The translations under genes were made by a program, and so were the position numbers. DNA of 64,000 nucleotides, from contig JAMWFC010000132.1 of the NCBI GenBank assembly GCA_027475525.1, forward strand, positions 233,074-297,073, read 5' to 3'. Shown here in pieces: positions 11,269 to 22,892 of the stretch (the first letter of the stretch is position 1; each line of letters begins with the position of its first letter). The stretch is from Macrolepiota albuminosa. Its lineage: Eukaryota > Basidiomycota > Agaricomycetes > Agaricales > Agaricaceae. The notes under the pieces are model-generated. The model searched no databases and was not told the origin of the DNA. It saw nothing but the letters and a program-made list of their open reading frames with translations.

Positions 11269-12340
11269 TCAAGTAAGGTGATGAGCGCAATGGGCAAAGT
11301 TCTTGACAAATATACGGAGAACACCAACAGTTTCTAAGAAGGCATAAACTTCAGACAGGTCACGGCAAGGGCCCCAATGCTCCAGGAGGGCTAAGCGGGA
11401 CTCATCAGGAACGTGACCAGCGGGAGTACAGATATGGCCAAGTATTTTGAACCTTAGCACATAGAGCAGGAGCTTGTGACCACTAAAGGTTTTGCCACTG
11501 TACTTCATGTGCTAGAGAACACAGTTAAGCAGCTGGAAGAAGTTCCAGAGTGCTAAGCGTATATTATGATTGTCAGGATGCTTCTCTGGTAAGCCGTCAA
11601 TGAGTCGCCAATCCTTAGGACCTTTAACGCCAACATCGTCTATGAAGCTGAGCACATTATGGGGGATCTTAGGTTGCAGGATAAAGGTGATGTCATTGTG
11701 AAAGATAGGGACTGAGTTAGTCCAGCCTATAGAGAGAGTAACTAGGCACAAGGCACCAAATGGAGTCTGGAAGGGTGGTAAAGTCATGGGAAGAAGGGTG
11801 GATCAAGTGTTCATTGTAGCCAACATAGAGGTCAAGAGTGGCACCACAGATGTGACTGGCAAAGGACTCAGCAATGTGGTTGGAAAAGGGAGGCACGCCA
11901 GAGTGCTGAATGGTAACCCTGTTCAGTGGCTCTAGACTGTGAAGAATACACAAATTACTATTCTTTTTAAGGACGCAGAACTAGTGGGAGCAGTAAGAGC
12001 TGTTGGATGGCTCATAGACTCCAGCTTGTATCTTGGTGCATATGATCTGGCAGACCTCAGCCTTGATGCCAGGCAGCAAGGGTCTGTTGTGTTCAGTCCA
12101 TGGTACGTAAGGAACAGTAGGGATTACCACTGGCAGGAAGAAGTCTGTGTGCAAGCTGCCATACTCAGAGTCCTCCCAAGCAAAGGCTTGATTCTGCTTG
12201 ACAACAAAGTCGGTAAGAACGTCCAGTTTGTCCTTGGTGAGGAAGCCAGTATTATGCTCCTTAGTGAATTGCTGTTGGCGCTCAGCAGTAAATTGTCCTG
12301 TTGGTTGGAACAGTAGCGGGTGTGGTGTGAGAATTAGCAT
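11269..12340 (-). pseudogene. A2 reverse transcriptase remains
   Basis: Pieces at 11981-12340 (N-terminal part with NRPLLPGIKAEVCQIICTKIQAG), 11512-11787 (palm with SFIDDVGVKG, the FxDD form of the active site near 11640) and 11269-11508 (thumb with YAFLETVGVLRIFVKNFA) follow in order on the minus strand. They are in different frames or parted by stops. The enzyme would have copied element RNA in cytoplasmic particles; this copy is dead. Confidence 0.65.
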
Positions 12341-12915
12341 GTCAGCAAGCGGATTGCCAAGGATATAGTGTTCAATTCAAAAAGCTTCTGGCAAGTGAGC
12401 GGCCATAGGTTTTGTTTTAAGTGTGACAGGCTTGTATTTCTTTTTGACTTATACCCCTTTCCTTTCAGGTGTGTTAGGATTAGTATAAACAGAAGTGGGA
12501 AGGGGACTAGAGTCAGTAATGGTAGAGTGAGGAGCGGAAAGTCTAAGAACAGCAGGAGCAGAGGCTCTGGGAAGGGTGGTTAAGCAAGTATCTTAGTCTG
12601 AGGCAGTAAGGTAAAGATAGGCAAGAGAAGAGTTGGTAATGTTTTGTGGAGTTTTCTGGGGATTTTCAGTAATGGAATTAGGTATAGTAGAGAGTACTTC
12701 TATATCAAGAAAGGCTGTTTTCAAAATATGTACACAACCACTGGCATGGTCGAATTCTAGCGTTAGCACCTCATCTCTGTAATTGTCGCCAATCACCTCC
12801 TTGATGGTCTGTGAAAACACCTGTGAGGTGGCTCGCTGGCATGCTGCTCAGTGAACTCAGGTGGCTTGCCATGAGTACCTTTCTGCTGTCCCCTAGGGAA
12901 CGTTGGTACAGTATG

Positions 12916-14152
12916 TCAGATTCTGGAGTTGGGGTTGCCAATAGTCAATGTTGTCTCTTTGTTGGTAAGGGTCTTGACTATTGAGCATGCTAAGACATTG
13001 AAGGGTCTGCTGGAGAGGAGGTCGTAAGCAGGGGAACGTAAGTTGTGGATCTGGAGGTAAAATGTGATGTCACCAATAGTGCATGGCACGTTCTTGGCGA
13101 GTCCCAGAGACCTATCAACTGTGCCATTAGCGCTCTGCATGTTCAAGATTATGGTAGGATCATAGATCAGGCCTAAGTCATTGGTGACTTTGGCAGCCAT
13201 AGAGATGATCTGGGAGCCACTGTCCACAATGGCTTCAACCTCGCTTTTGTTGTCAATGGTAAGCATGATAAACCTAATAGCATGGGAGTCCTGGATGACA
13301 GTAAGGATGGTGGGATCTTCTTCAGGGTCCAACGACCTCATATACATCTTGACAGGATCCACAGAAGTAGCATTGGCAACAGAACTAGTAGTGTTAGCAC
13401 TAGGTGTAACTAGGGGGTTGGCAGTAACTGAGAAACCAGGGAGAGCATCATCTAGCTCGTTCACCTCAGTAATGGTAGTCGCCAAGAGTCGTCGTGGGGT
13501 TACCACTATTTTCACCTGATTCCTGATGTCTGGTGTGATACTGCAGAGTTCCTCCACTGATAGTGTGACTGGCATCTTCATGATGTAAAGACGTGGTTGG
13601 ATTTCTTGATGTCAAATACAGGCACAGTGGGATGGTAACCACCTTCAGGTCGTTTCTTGGGAGCGGCAAAGTTATGTTGGGTGGGAGTGTGATACCTATC
13701 AGAAAGACCAGCATAAGGGTGAAGAAGTGGCAAGGGTGCGTCAGGAGCAGAAGAAGTTGATGGTGCAGGAGCTGCAGCTGAGGGTGCGGTAGTGGATAAA
13801 GAAGTGGTAGAAACTGGCTACTAGTGGTCGGCATTGGCTTGTAACCATGTAAAGGCTGCTTTGGCTGTTTAATCTCAACACTGTCAAATACCTGGTTCTT
13901 TAGCACGTTAAGCTCCTGTTCCAAGTTCTTGATATGTTCTTTCCACAAGAAACTGGGCTGGTTGCCAATGCTATCAAAGTGCAGTACCTCATGAATCATT
14001 TGCTGCTGTGCTGCCTGTTTGGGATCCAGATTAGTGTTGCCAGAGAGGGTGCCAGTAACGATTTGTCCTGGGTTGCACCTATGCCATTCATCTACCCGCT
14101 CCTGGTAAGACTTGAGTTCTGGGTAGTTGAGAATCAAAGTGCCAGTGGTCAA
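12916..14152 (-). pseudogene. A2 gag C-terminal region and aspartic protease
   Basis: The frame at 12916-13581 carries IVDSGSQI, the D-S/T-G active site of a retropepsin, preceded by FIMLTIDNK and followed by a flap-like segment ending in a YDLLSSRPFNVLA hydrophobic strand. The frame at 13466-14152 covers a linker with a coiled-coil stretch (EHIKNLEQELNVLKNQ). The order gag-linker-protease agrees with Ty3/gypsy polyproteins. Between 12341 and 12915 only short frames remain. Confidence 0.6.
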
Positions 14153-14224
14153 GACAACTTTGCTGTTGAGGGCCCTGCATACTTTACCTTGCCAAATATA
14201 GGTCTTTAGCGTAGCGCAGTGTCC

Positions 14225-15333
14225 TCAAGTCATTGTGTGGCCAATCTCCCCACAGAAGTGGCAAAGGTTTCTTCCAGGGGCGTTAGTGACTTGAGTGGCA
14301 GTAATGCTGGTGGCAATCATAGTCTCAATATGGTTCATGGCGGAGGCGACAGCAGCGTTAATAGCAGTGTTGAGTTCTTCTTTTTTAACGAAGTCAGCAG
14401 CAGGGGTGGCAGTGGTTGGAACAGGAAGAATACCATTGGCATGGTCAGGTGGCAGGGTTGTCTTAGCGTGCTGAGGTCCCATACCAATCCCTGTGTCAGT
14501 ACCTTTTAATACCCATTTGCCAGCTTCAAATACATTGTTAACGTCATAGGGTTCCTCAGGGTGATGAGTCAGCTTTGTGATTTCTAAGCACCTAGCGATC
14601 CAGGTCCATGGCGATGTTGGGATGCCCTGCTGGAATAAGTAACATTCTTTATTGACATATATTTCTCTGTTTTGAATTAAATACCTGGCAACCTTCTGGA
14701 ATTCCTGGTAGTAAGTCAAGAAGGCACCAAGAGAGTAAGTACCACTATCAAAGAAGTCCTGTACTAGCTTTTGGAGTTCATTTACTATGTATCATGTAGA
14801 TTCCTTGGCATCTGGGTACAATTGAATGATTGCCTTCTTCCAGTCCTTGTAGGAAGTGCCTTGTGCCAGAGGGGCACCAGACGCAGCAAACTCATTTCAG
14901 CTGTATTGTATGAAACGTATCTTGCTGCATATTCTTTCATTTGGGTGTGGTCAGTAATGCCGCAGTCCCTAAACAAGTATTCAAGTTCCTTAAAGTATTG
15001 GGAGAGTTCCCATAGTTTGGACTCATCCCATTTTGGTGCAGAGAAGTGGTTGTGTGGTGGCATGCGCTGAGGAATTGGTTCTATGGCGATTGCCTTGCCA
15101 TGCAGAGTCAGTAAAGGTGGTGAAGGAGTTCTAGGTGGTGGCAAAGGGGTATGGGAAAGGACTAGGCAGGAAAGTGGAGTTAAGGGAGTAGGTGGTGTGA
15201 AGTTTTGGAAGTCTGGAAGAAGTGACGCTAAGGGGTCATTGCTAGGGTTGAAGTCAAAAGCAAGCAGTAAAAGATCAGAAAAATTGTCTACAGAGGTGTT
15301 CTGTAGTTTCTGTGCTAGGGTAAGTTCTGGCAA
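14225..15333 (-). pseudogene. A2 gag, capsid and zinc knuckle
   Basis: The piece at 14785-15333 has a Pro-rich N-terminal segment followed by the capsid start MPPHNHFSAPKWDESK and FKELEYLFRDCGI. The piece at 14225-14719 continues the capsid and ends in a zinc knuckle start, CHFCGEIGHTMT, then an in-frame TGA and GHC. A1 gag at 26514-26777 has the same capsid motif (MPPYNYFSVPKWDASK), so the two are one family. Confidence 0.7.
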
Positions 15334-15455
15334 AGCTCCAGGAAGTTGTGGGGTTGATAAGGAAGGTTGGGAAGGGGTAATGTATTCTGCTGACTGCTGT
15401 AGCAGATGGTATTAGTGCTGGAGATGTGTTTCTGGTGGAATTCTGCCCTCAAGTC

Positions 15456-15472
15456 CCTTGCAGTTGGCTCCA
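15456..15472 (-). other. A2 primer-binding site, tRNA type
   Basis: Reading on the minus strand, three bases (AAT) after the LTR end comes TGGAGCCAACTGCAAGG. A1 has TGGAGCCCACTGCAAGG at 8091-8107. The TGG start fits pairing to a tRNA 3' CCA. The A1 form would pair with a tRNA ending AGTGGGCT-CCA; a Cys tRNA is a guess. Unlike B and D, I found no long match within the LTR. Confidence 0.4.
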
Positions 15473-15475
15473 ATT

Positions 15476-16423
15476 TGATGATGCCCAAAAGTAGACCAGT
15501 GGCAGATATGGTTTACAGCTACTGACTTGTGTAATGTTGCATTGGGCATGCTAAGATTGAGGAAGTCCCAGGCAGTTCCCAGAGAACAAGTCAGACAAAG
15601 AGTTAAATGGCAGGATTCAGTGGAAGTTGATAACAATAGTTGGCAAGGAAATGCAATAAGGAAGGTGTGCCAATGACAAAGTGCGCCTAAAAAAGTAGGA
15701 AGATGAACACAGTTAAATGCAGCAAGAGGACACGGGAAGGAAACTAGAGGCTTAGCGACAACTAAGCTGCATGATGCCTGCCATAAGTGCAAGGCATGTA
15801 GATTCCATAAGCGTAACTGCAGCAAGCAGGCTAAGAGTGTTCAGACAATTGGCGACTGTGTACTTAGTTAGCTCAAGAGAAATCTGAACCGTAGGGTGAA
15901 CTGAGGGGTGCAAAGTGGGGTACTCTGTTCTGTCTTGACTATTGACAAATGATAAGTATTTATAGTAAGTTAAAGTTTCCCATCGCTAAGGCAGGGATGG
16001 AACAGTAAGAATGTAAGTAAAGGCTGTAAATTAAACTAAATAAAAGGAAATTATGAGCTTGCTGTCTATTTTGTCTGTCTTGAAGTCGCCAAGTGCTATC
16101 ATGCACCATGGTGAAACATCAGTCCCACCGTCACAGGTTATTGTATTATCTCTAATTTGTAAGCACTGTCACCGGCTAGCTGAGCCATGTGCTGATTAAT
16201 TAGTACCACCTGTCAAGACCTTACTGATGGCATGATAACAGCTGTCATTCCAGCTGCCACTAGCACTATCACTGATTGATCTTGATGGTTGCTGTGCATG
16301 TCCATCAGGAACGGCCTAGAAAGGATAAATCACATGTGCCAAGTTTGGCACAAGTGTAGCAAGGTGTTCAGAACCGCTGCCAAGCCTGCTATTGATGTGC
16401 CTAGCCTGTGTGGGGTCCTATCA
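15476..16423 (-). repeat. A2 5' LTR
   Basis: About 948 bp, starting on the minus strand TGATAGGACCCC and ending GGGCATCATCA. It aligns with the 935 bp solo LTR at 40629-41563 and with the A1 LTRs. It provides the outer terminus of A2 next to the GCAT duplication. Confidence 0.8.
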
Positions 16424-16427
16424 GCAT

Positions 16428-16872
16428 ACCAGTCAATCAAAAGGGCACGCAAGCAATCAAATGTAATATCAAGACTAGCGAGTACAACGAAGAACTACAC
16501 TATAAGTACTATGGGGCCAGGTCCAGGTCTCTGGGGTTTCAGGGTGTCTGGGATAAGTTCTGGGAGGCATTGAGTAGTGGGAGGGGGACTGTATACTGGG
16601 ATTGCATGTGTGGGACGCATGATCAGTTGGCATGAAGGGAGTCGTGATGCGCAATGTGTGATGGCCTAGAAGCGGGTAGTGTGATCTGATCATTGATTAT
16701 GGTTTGATGTCAGTTGAACCTGAAGTCCGTAATGCGGGGTTGCTGGATGTGCTGGATGATGGCAGCCTTTGATGCATGTGATGGCAGGGTGCATTTGTGT
16801 GGTCAGAGAGAGTGTCCTAGATGGGGTTCTGGAAGTGTCCCAGAGTGGACCCAGAGGAGAGAGGTTGTGACA
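16428..16872 (-). repeat. B 3' LTR, proximal half
   Basis: It aligns with 25919-26350 of the B 5' LTR and ends GTTGTGACA. Next to it, on the minus strand, is the purine-rich tract GAAGGAGGGGTGA (16873-16885), in the right place to be the polypurine tract that primes plus-strand DNA. The LTR half is separated from 8333-8662 by element A2. Confidence 0.85.
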
Positions 16873-16885
16873 TCACCCCTCCTTC

Positions 16886-18690
16886 AGCGCCAAGACCCTC
16901 CGAGGCATTCATAGCTAGCAGTCTGGGCCAGGGCCCAAGCATAGAATCTGGCACATGTCCTGACATGTATCAAAAAAAAAAATTACCATCAAACTCAACC
17001 ATGTTGTGTACACCGACACATTCCCCAATGCCCCCACCTACCAATGAAGTCATGCCTCTGGTCGTATGGGAGGCCCAGGATGCAAGGTACTGATGCTGGC
17101 TCAATTGCCAGTGCATGGCAGCTCTTGTGCAGCAACATGAGCAATTCTGTGCTGTCCCGCTTGCTGCACCTAACTTCCCTTTTAGAGCAGCAAACCATTT
17201 CTGCTCCGGAGGCCGGTCTCAGCCATCTTCCAGAGCCTGCTCTAAGGCAGGCCCTGGTGGCCCTTTGGAGTCGGGCCCTAGTCATCCTGTGCCTACCTTT
17301 GTGCAGATAACTGTCTGCCCCCCGTCCTCATTCCCCTCCTCACCCTAGACTGGCTGCCCCCCGTTTCTGTCACTCTGAAATAGCAGTAGGGACTATTTCA
17401 AAGGTCTCAGAAAACTGACGTGTTGTGTGGACAGACGCAATGCAGGAGCTCTTTGGGGAGGCTCTGGAGAGGCCCTAGGGTCTGCTTGCCCATGCCTGGT
17501 GTGTGAGCAATGAGCTGGTAAGTGATCTCGTACCTCTGGTCTTATTGCTGACTTCAGTACAGTGTTTGCACTATGCTTGCCGGATGGTCCCTTGCTTGTT
17601 TGAGGTCCTGGGCCCCTCGTCCTGCCGCATCCATGTATGAGGCATGCCACCTCAACCATGAGCAATATTCTGTGTCAGCACTGTGGAGGGTGCACTGCAT
17701 CTCATGGGAGCAGGGGTGGCTGCTGGGGGGTTACCTAGAGGATGGGGATCAAGGAGTGGGACTAGGAGTGGGGGCTGAGGCTGGCCCATGGTTCTCATCA
17801 CGCACTGGGCGATCTAGGCCAGGAGAAGCCAGGAGGGACGCGAGAGGTGCCCTGACAAGGGAAAGTGGCAGGCATTGCCGAGCCCCTTTCCAGGGCCTTC
17901 AAAGAGGGTGCGTCTGCCCTCTAAGACCCCACCTCCAGTTTCTCCACTGTGTTTGTCTCCAGTGGTGTTCTCCCTCTTGTCTGAGAGGCCCCTAGGTGTT
18001 AACATTGGGGTTCTGCAGGAGTGGGCCAAGCAGGAGCAGAGGGAGCATGAGGAGAGGATGAGGGAGGAGGCGGCTATCTAGAGGGGCCTGGAGGAGGGTT
18101 GAGAGGTGGTGCTCTGGAACCTGGAGGAGGCCAGGAAGTGACAACCCCTGGGATGGAGCAGGGCCTCAGCCTGCTGGGGCGGGTGGTGGCGGCATACCAG
18201 TGGAGGAATGTGCCTGCCCTGAGGTCATGGTTTGAGAGAATCTTAAACAAGGGCAAGCCTCTCCCATCCTAGAAAGAGCTGGCAGAGGAAACATTGTGGA
18301 AGCACAATCTGGAGGGAATGGAGAAGGGGTTCCAAAGCTGGCCTGGGGAGGGAGAAGGGGGAAGTGAGGGAGGTCTAGAGCCCTAGCGTTAAGGGTCCCT
18401 TCATTCTTTCTTGTTGTCTTTCTTTTTTCTTTCTTTCTTCTTGTCATTGTACCTATACTGTAGAATAGTGTAGTTATAGAAAAATGTATATACTTGGTCT
18501 TTCAGGCCAGAAAAGTAGTGTAAGTAATATAGCAAAGAGCTAAGAATAGGTACTTTGCCCAGACTCTGGGGTGCTACCATGAAAGGGTAATTGTTGGTCT
18601 TGTTAAAAGTATTAGAAGGGTAAAGTGTAGAGGGAGAACAGAAAATATACATGGGAGTTGAATCCCTGTTAGACCCAGAGGCAGGAGTTA
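16886..18690. other. GC-richer stretch between B pol and its 3' LTR
   Basis: This 1.8 kb lies between the chromodomain end and the B 3' LTR. It is richer in G and C than the surrounding element. On the plus strand, antisense to B, a coding-like series of frames ends at 17875-18081 with a charged helix (EWAKQEQREHEERMREEAA) and a TAG stop. I do not recognise it. It may be an extra antisense gene or captured host sequence. The part at 18400-18690 is AT-rich with no gene seen. Confidence 0.3.
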
Positions 18691-18708
18691 TGCCCACTAC
18701 TGCCATTT

Positions 18709-18925
18709 GTGAGTTTTGCACCCAGGAAGGTCATTTCCTGGGTGCCATTGTTGGAAGTCCTGGAATTTGTCAAGGGCACTCTTAAGGTTTTGGCATGGTT
18801 TCCAGGTGTCGTTCTCTGGGCCGTATCCCTTCCACCATATAAGGAAGTGGGGTCATCCATGAATGTTCCAGAAGTTGAGGATGTCTTCAACCTCATAGTG
18901 GTACTCATCCTCGACCTTGATCAGG
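18709..18925 (-). pseudogene. B chromodomain
   Basis: The minus strand reads YEVEDILNFW, an in-frame TGA, then PHFLIWWKGYGPENDTWKP, which is the beta-strand and aromatic-cage core of a chromodomain fused to the integrase C-terminus, as in chromoviruses. The TGA lies where Arg CGA would be expected. Chromodomains of this class direct integration toward modified chromatin. Confidence 0.75.
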
Positions 18926-18969
18926 GGAGGGGGCTCAGGGCATCATTTAGGGAAGGGGTCTAGGGGATG

Positions 18970-20225
18970 TCATTCCAGGAGGCAGACGTGAAAGACCGGA
19001 TGCAGACCTTTAAGTTCTGGGGAGAGCTCAATTTTGTAGGTGTGAAATGAGACTTTCTTCAAGATCTTGAACAGGCCAAGGCGCTTATAATCAAGTTTCA
19101 GGGAGGGTCGGCAGGTGCAGAGATGGCATTGGTCTAACCATACCTTTGTCCCAGGGGTCCAGTTGAGAGTGTCTTCCCACTTCCGATTGGCATGTTTTGC
19201 ATAGGCCTGGTTTGTGGTGTCAATTTCTTTCTGGAGGAATTCATGAAGGGACTGAAGATCCTGAGCAACCTTGTAGGCAGTGTGCAACAGGATGTCCTGG
19301 AGCAAGAGGGTCAGTCAGGGGTGGTACTCCTTGTTGGTGAAGAAGGAGGATACTCTGGTGGTGGAGTGCGGTGTGTTGTTGTAGGTGAATTGAGCTCAGC
19401 ATGCCAGTCATCCTGCAAGTAGTTGACATACAGCCGGAGGTACTGTTTGAGAGATTGGTTGACTCTTTTGGTCTGGCCATCAGTTTTGGGGTGGTAGGCG
19501 GTAGAGAGGTTAGTTTTTACTTCAAGGGCCTTACACAGGGAGGTCCAGAACTTGAGTCTGGGGTGGTGTCTGTGGTGTGGTAGGGTAGGAAGATGCCTTG
19601 TTTGGTCAGCCTACATACAACAACAAGAATGGCATTGAACCCTTCAGATTCTGGGAGTTCAATGATGTAATCCAAGGATATGGAGGACCAGGGGCGTTGT
19701 CCAACCAGCAGAGGTTTCAGGAGTCCATAGGGTTGGTGTTGGGGAACCTTGGCCCAGAGGCAGAGTTTGCATGATCAAATGTAGCAGGTCATATCCTTCT
19801 TCAACTCTGGCCAAAAGTAAGTCCAGGAGACAAGCTGGAGAGTTTTACGTATCCCAGGGTGTCCCCAGAGCTTGTGGTGTTGGCAAAAGACATTGTATCA
19901 AAGTCAGGCATGATCCAGGATGTAGATGCGACCATCCTGAAGGAGCAGTTTTTCATCGGGAGACAAGGAGAAGATAGGGTCCAGGTTGGTTCCATTGAGA
20001 GGGTTGCAGGGATTGTGATTGGTGAAGTACTTGTCTCATGGGCATAGCGGATCTGGCTTAGAGTTCCTTCATTGTTTAAAATCAGTATGACATTCAGATG
20101 TTCAGGAGGGATCACCATGCAATGATTGAATGCATTGCGCTCCACCTCAAACGACTTCTTGGGATAGACATTTGGTCACCGTATGAGGGCATCAGGTTTA
20201 GCTCTGAGTCGTCCTGGGCAATACT
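18970..20225 (-). pseudogene. B integrase
   Basis: In order on the minus strand are a zinc-binding domain (HKLWGHPGIRKTLQL), the core start with the first catalytic Asp (SLDYIIELPESEG), the segment [15 protein letters not shown], and a C-terminal domain with WTPGTKVWLD and HPVFHVCLLE (18970-19305). In the DGQTxRVNQ motif the third catalytic residue, normally Glu, reads Lys, one G-to-A change away. Frameshifts also separate the parts, so the enzyme is dead. Confidence 0.7.
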
Positions 20226-20331
20226 GGATCATGAAGTCATATTCTGAGAGGATTTTGGACTATTGAGCCTATCGTTGACTGAGTTGCTTGGTCGTGGTGA
20301 AGTATTGCAGGTTGTTGTGGTCTGAGTAGAC

Positions 20332-21524
20332 CTAGATCCAGTGCTGGGCTCCTTCGAGGTAGGCTTGCCACTGTTTGAAGGCTTCAACAATGGCAAGGAG
20401 CTCCTTATCATAAATGTTGTAGTTGAGCTCAGTGTCAATCATAGACTGGGTATAGAAGGCAACTGGCCAGGGTTTCCCACCATTGGATCCCATTTGCGAG
20501 AGAATCCTGGCAATGGCATAGTTGGAGGCGTCGCATTCCAGTATGATTAGAAGAGTGGGCTTATAATGCCAGAGTACAGGGGCAGCTGTAAAAGCCTCCT
20601 TGAGCAAGTTAAAGATGCTCTGGCATTTACTGTCCCAGTTCCATGCAACGTCCTTGCACATGAGCCAGTTGAGGGGTTTCGTGATACCGGAGTAGTTGTC
20701 TATAAACCTCTGGTAGAAGTTAGCAAAACTCAAGAAGGACTGTACTTCCTTGACGTTCCGGAGTTGTGGCCAGTTGATGATGGCCTCGACCTTGTGGGTG
20801 TTCATGCAAACGCCGTTTGGGGATACTATGACACTGAGATACTCAACCTCTTCTGTGTGGAATGAACACTTCTCAGGTTTGGTGTGGAGGTTATGTTCCT
20901 GGAGGCATTCAAGAACTTGCCAGACATGTTTCTGGTAATCCTTCCTTGAGTTGGAGTAGATGAGGATGTCGTCCAGATAGACAATCATGAAGACATTGCT
21001 CATGTCATAGAAGATGTTGTTCATGAAGTATTGGAACGTGGCAGGAGAGTTAGTCATTTCAAAAGGCATTACAAGGTACTCAAACAGACCATACTGCATG
21101 CAGAATGTGGTTTTCCACTTGTGTCCTGGGACGATGCGAATGTTGTTGTAACTGGAGCGGATGTCGATTTTTGTGTAAACCTTGGCGCTGCAGAGTCAAT
21201 CAACCAGATCGCCAATAAGCGAAAGTGGGTAGCGGTTCTTCTTGGTGATTTTATTAAGTCCCCAGTAGTCAACACAAAGTCGGAGCAAGCTGTCCTTTTT
21301 CTTGATGAATAGAACCGGAGCTCTGGTGGTGGAGGCTGAGAGACGAATGAATCCCTTTCTGAGCATTTCATTGAAGTAGTCCTTGAGGGCCCAGAGTTCG
21401 ACTTCCAACATGTTATATACCTTGCTGAAGGGGGGGGTGGTTCCTTCCTCAAGATTGATTGTATAGTCATAGGGGCGGTGAGGGGGAATCTCCTTAGCGT
21501 CTCCTTTGGAGAATACATCAGCAA
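20332..21524 (-). pseudogene. B reverse transcriptase and RNase H
   Basis: The piece at 21196-21411 has [21 protein letters not shown] (fingers). The long frame at 20332-21099 has the palm site VYLDDILIYS, KPEKCSFH, and then an RNase H start LECDASNYA and YDKELLAIVEAFKQW. The YLDD and RNase H Asp are kept. A frameshift between the pieces and stops downstream disable it. This is the best preserved part of B. Confidence 0.8.
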
Positions 21525-21821
21525 ACTTGTGGTACTCCGGGGGAACTACTTCTCAGAAGATCTGCTCTTGGTTTTCTTTTCCAGGAAAATAGTGTCCGCT
21601 CATAGGTGTTCTTCTGGGAGAGATGGCAAGATATGCAGCTAAAACGTGGGGGTTCTGTCCTGCATGAGGCGGGCAAAGGGGGCAGCTCCAATAATCCTAA
21701 TATCAAGTGCTTTTGAGTCAATTGGGGTCACAGATTCATAGGTTGGAGCGGGTTTGACACGTGTCTGAGACCAGTCCAGGTAGTTTGGCCCTTTGTACTT
21801 GTTTTGAGGAATGTCTGGGGG

Positions 21822-22853
21822 TCAATCGGGGGCCTTGCAGATTTGGACGGGCATTGAGAGCATGGCCCGGGGCATCTGGGTGGGGGGCGAGGCTGCTGCT
21901 CCAGGGGTGTCAGGCATTGGGTCACTCCCTAGGGCCTGGAGATGCACGGCGGTTGTGGGGTGGTCCTCAGGTCCCAGGAACGTCATGGTGAGTGTTCTCC
22001 AGTCAATGTCGGGGTTCATGTCATGTAGCCAGGGTAGTCCCAGCACCATTGAGGTCGATCTGTGAAGTCGTGTGACTAGGAAGTCAGAGGTGAACTCAAA
22101 GCTGTTGTCCAGGGCCACACATCCTGAGTGAGACCTCTGGATGGGGCCAGAGGAGGAGGGGGTGCCATCAAGCCATTGCAGGCAGAGTAGTTGATCAAGA
22201 GGGTTGTGAAGAAGGTCAAGGGTGTTGCTGATGAAAACTCTAGTAGCTCTGCTGTTAATGAGGGCTGATAGCAGTTCTGGAGCACTGTCCAACCTGGCAT
22301 TGATGACAAAGGATCAGGATGAGCAGGACTGGAGTCCAGAGGGCAGCAGGGGTCCGTCCAGAAGGTCTTTTGGAGTTGGGTTGGGGCTTAGGGAGTGGGA
22401 AATGTCGAAGGGAAGTTGCTGGTCATTGGATGTCAGCTCCTGGGTCAGGCAAAGGGTGAGATGTTGCCAGTCAATGCGGGGGTTAGTGTCTTGGAGCCAC
22501 AGAAGCCCTAAGACCAAGGGTGCAGAGGAGTGAAGTTTGGTTATCAGCATCTGGAGGGTGTGAGTCTGTCTATTGGCAAAGACAACAGGCATATGCACAA
22601 AATGGGTGATATCCCCCACCACAGAGGCATCTCCATCAAAGAGGCAGAGTCGTATCAGGACCAGGAGTCATTGAGCAGGTTCCAGGGCAGACAAAGACCA
22701 TGCTTTGTTGATGAAGTTGTCTGTGACGCCACTGTCAACAAGAGTATTGAGGGGGACTCTGGAGGGGTGAGGCAGGTTTTGAGGAGGAGAAAGTGTGAAG
22801 AGTGGGAGGGTAAATAAGCTGTGAGGGTATCCTGTGCAAGTGTCGTGGAGCAA
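21822..22853 (-). pseudogene. B aspartic protease region
   Basis: The minus-strand piece at 22668-22853 carries TLVDSGVTDNFINK, a retropepsin D-S-G active site. The pieces at 22314-22622 and 21822-22292 continue with LVLGLLWLQDTNPRIDW and MVLGLPWLHDMNPDIDW. The G-L-P/L-W-L-x-D-x-N-P-x-I-D-W motif that follows the protease in chromoviruses is thus present twice, which hints at an internal duplication. Confidence 0.6.
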
Positions 22854-22892
22854 AGGTGAGAGACCAGAGCAGAGAAGACGTTGGGGTTGATT

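Larger units (their letters stand above)
8663..16423 (-). mobile_element. Gypsy-like LTR retroelement A2 (minus strand)
   Basis: A 7.76 kb element inserted in the B 3' LTR with the 4 bp duplication GCAT (8659-8662 and 16424-16427). Its 5' LTR is 15476-16423. The 3' LTR is reduced to the last ~95 bp (8663-8757). On the minus strand it carries gag, an aspartic protease, RT, RNase H-like and integrase remains in order. Every domain is broken by stops or frameshifts. Family A elements give 4 bp duplications here and at 40.6 kb, whereas B, C and D give 5 bp. Confidence 0.85.

Noticed and set aside
13181..13519. Plus-strand frame of 112 codons over A2
   Set aside because: The minus strand here is the A2 protease with IVDSGSQI, so this is antisense noise.
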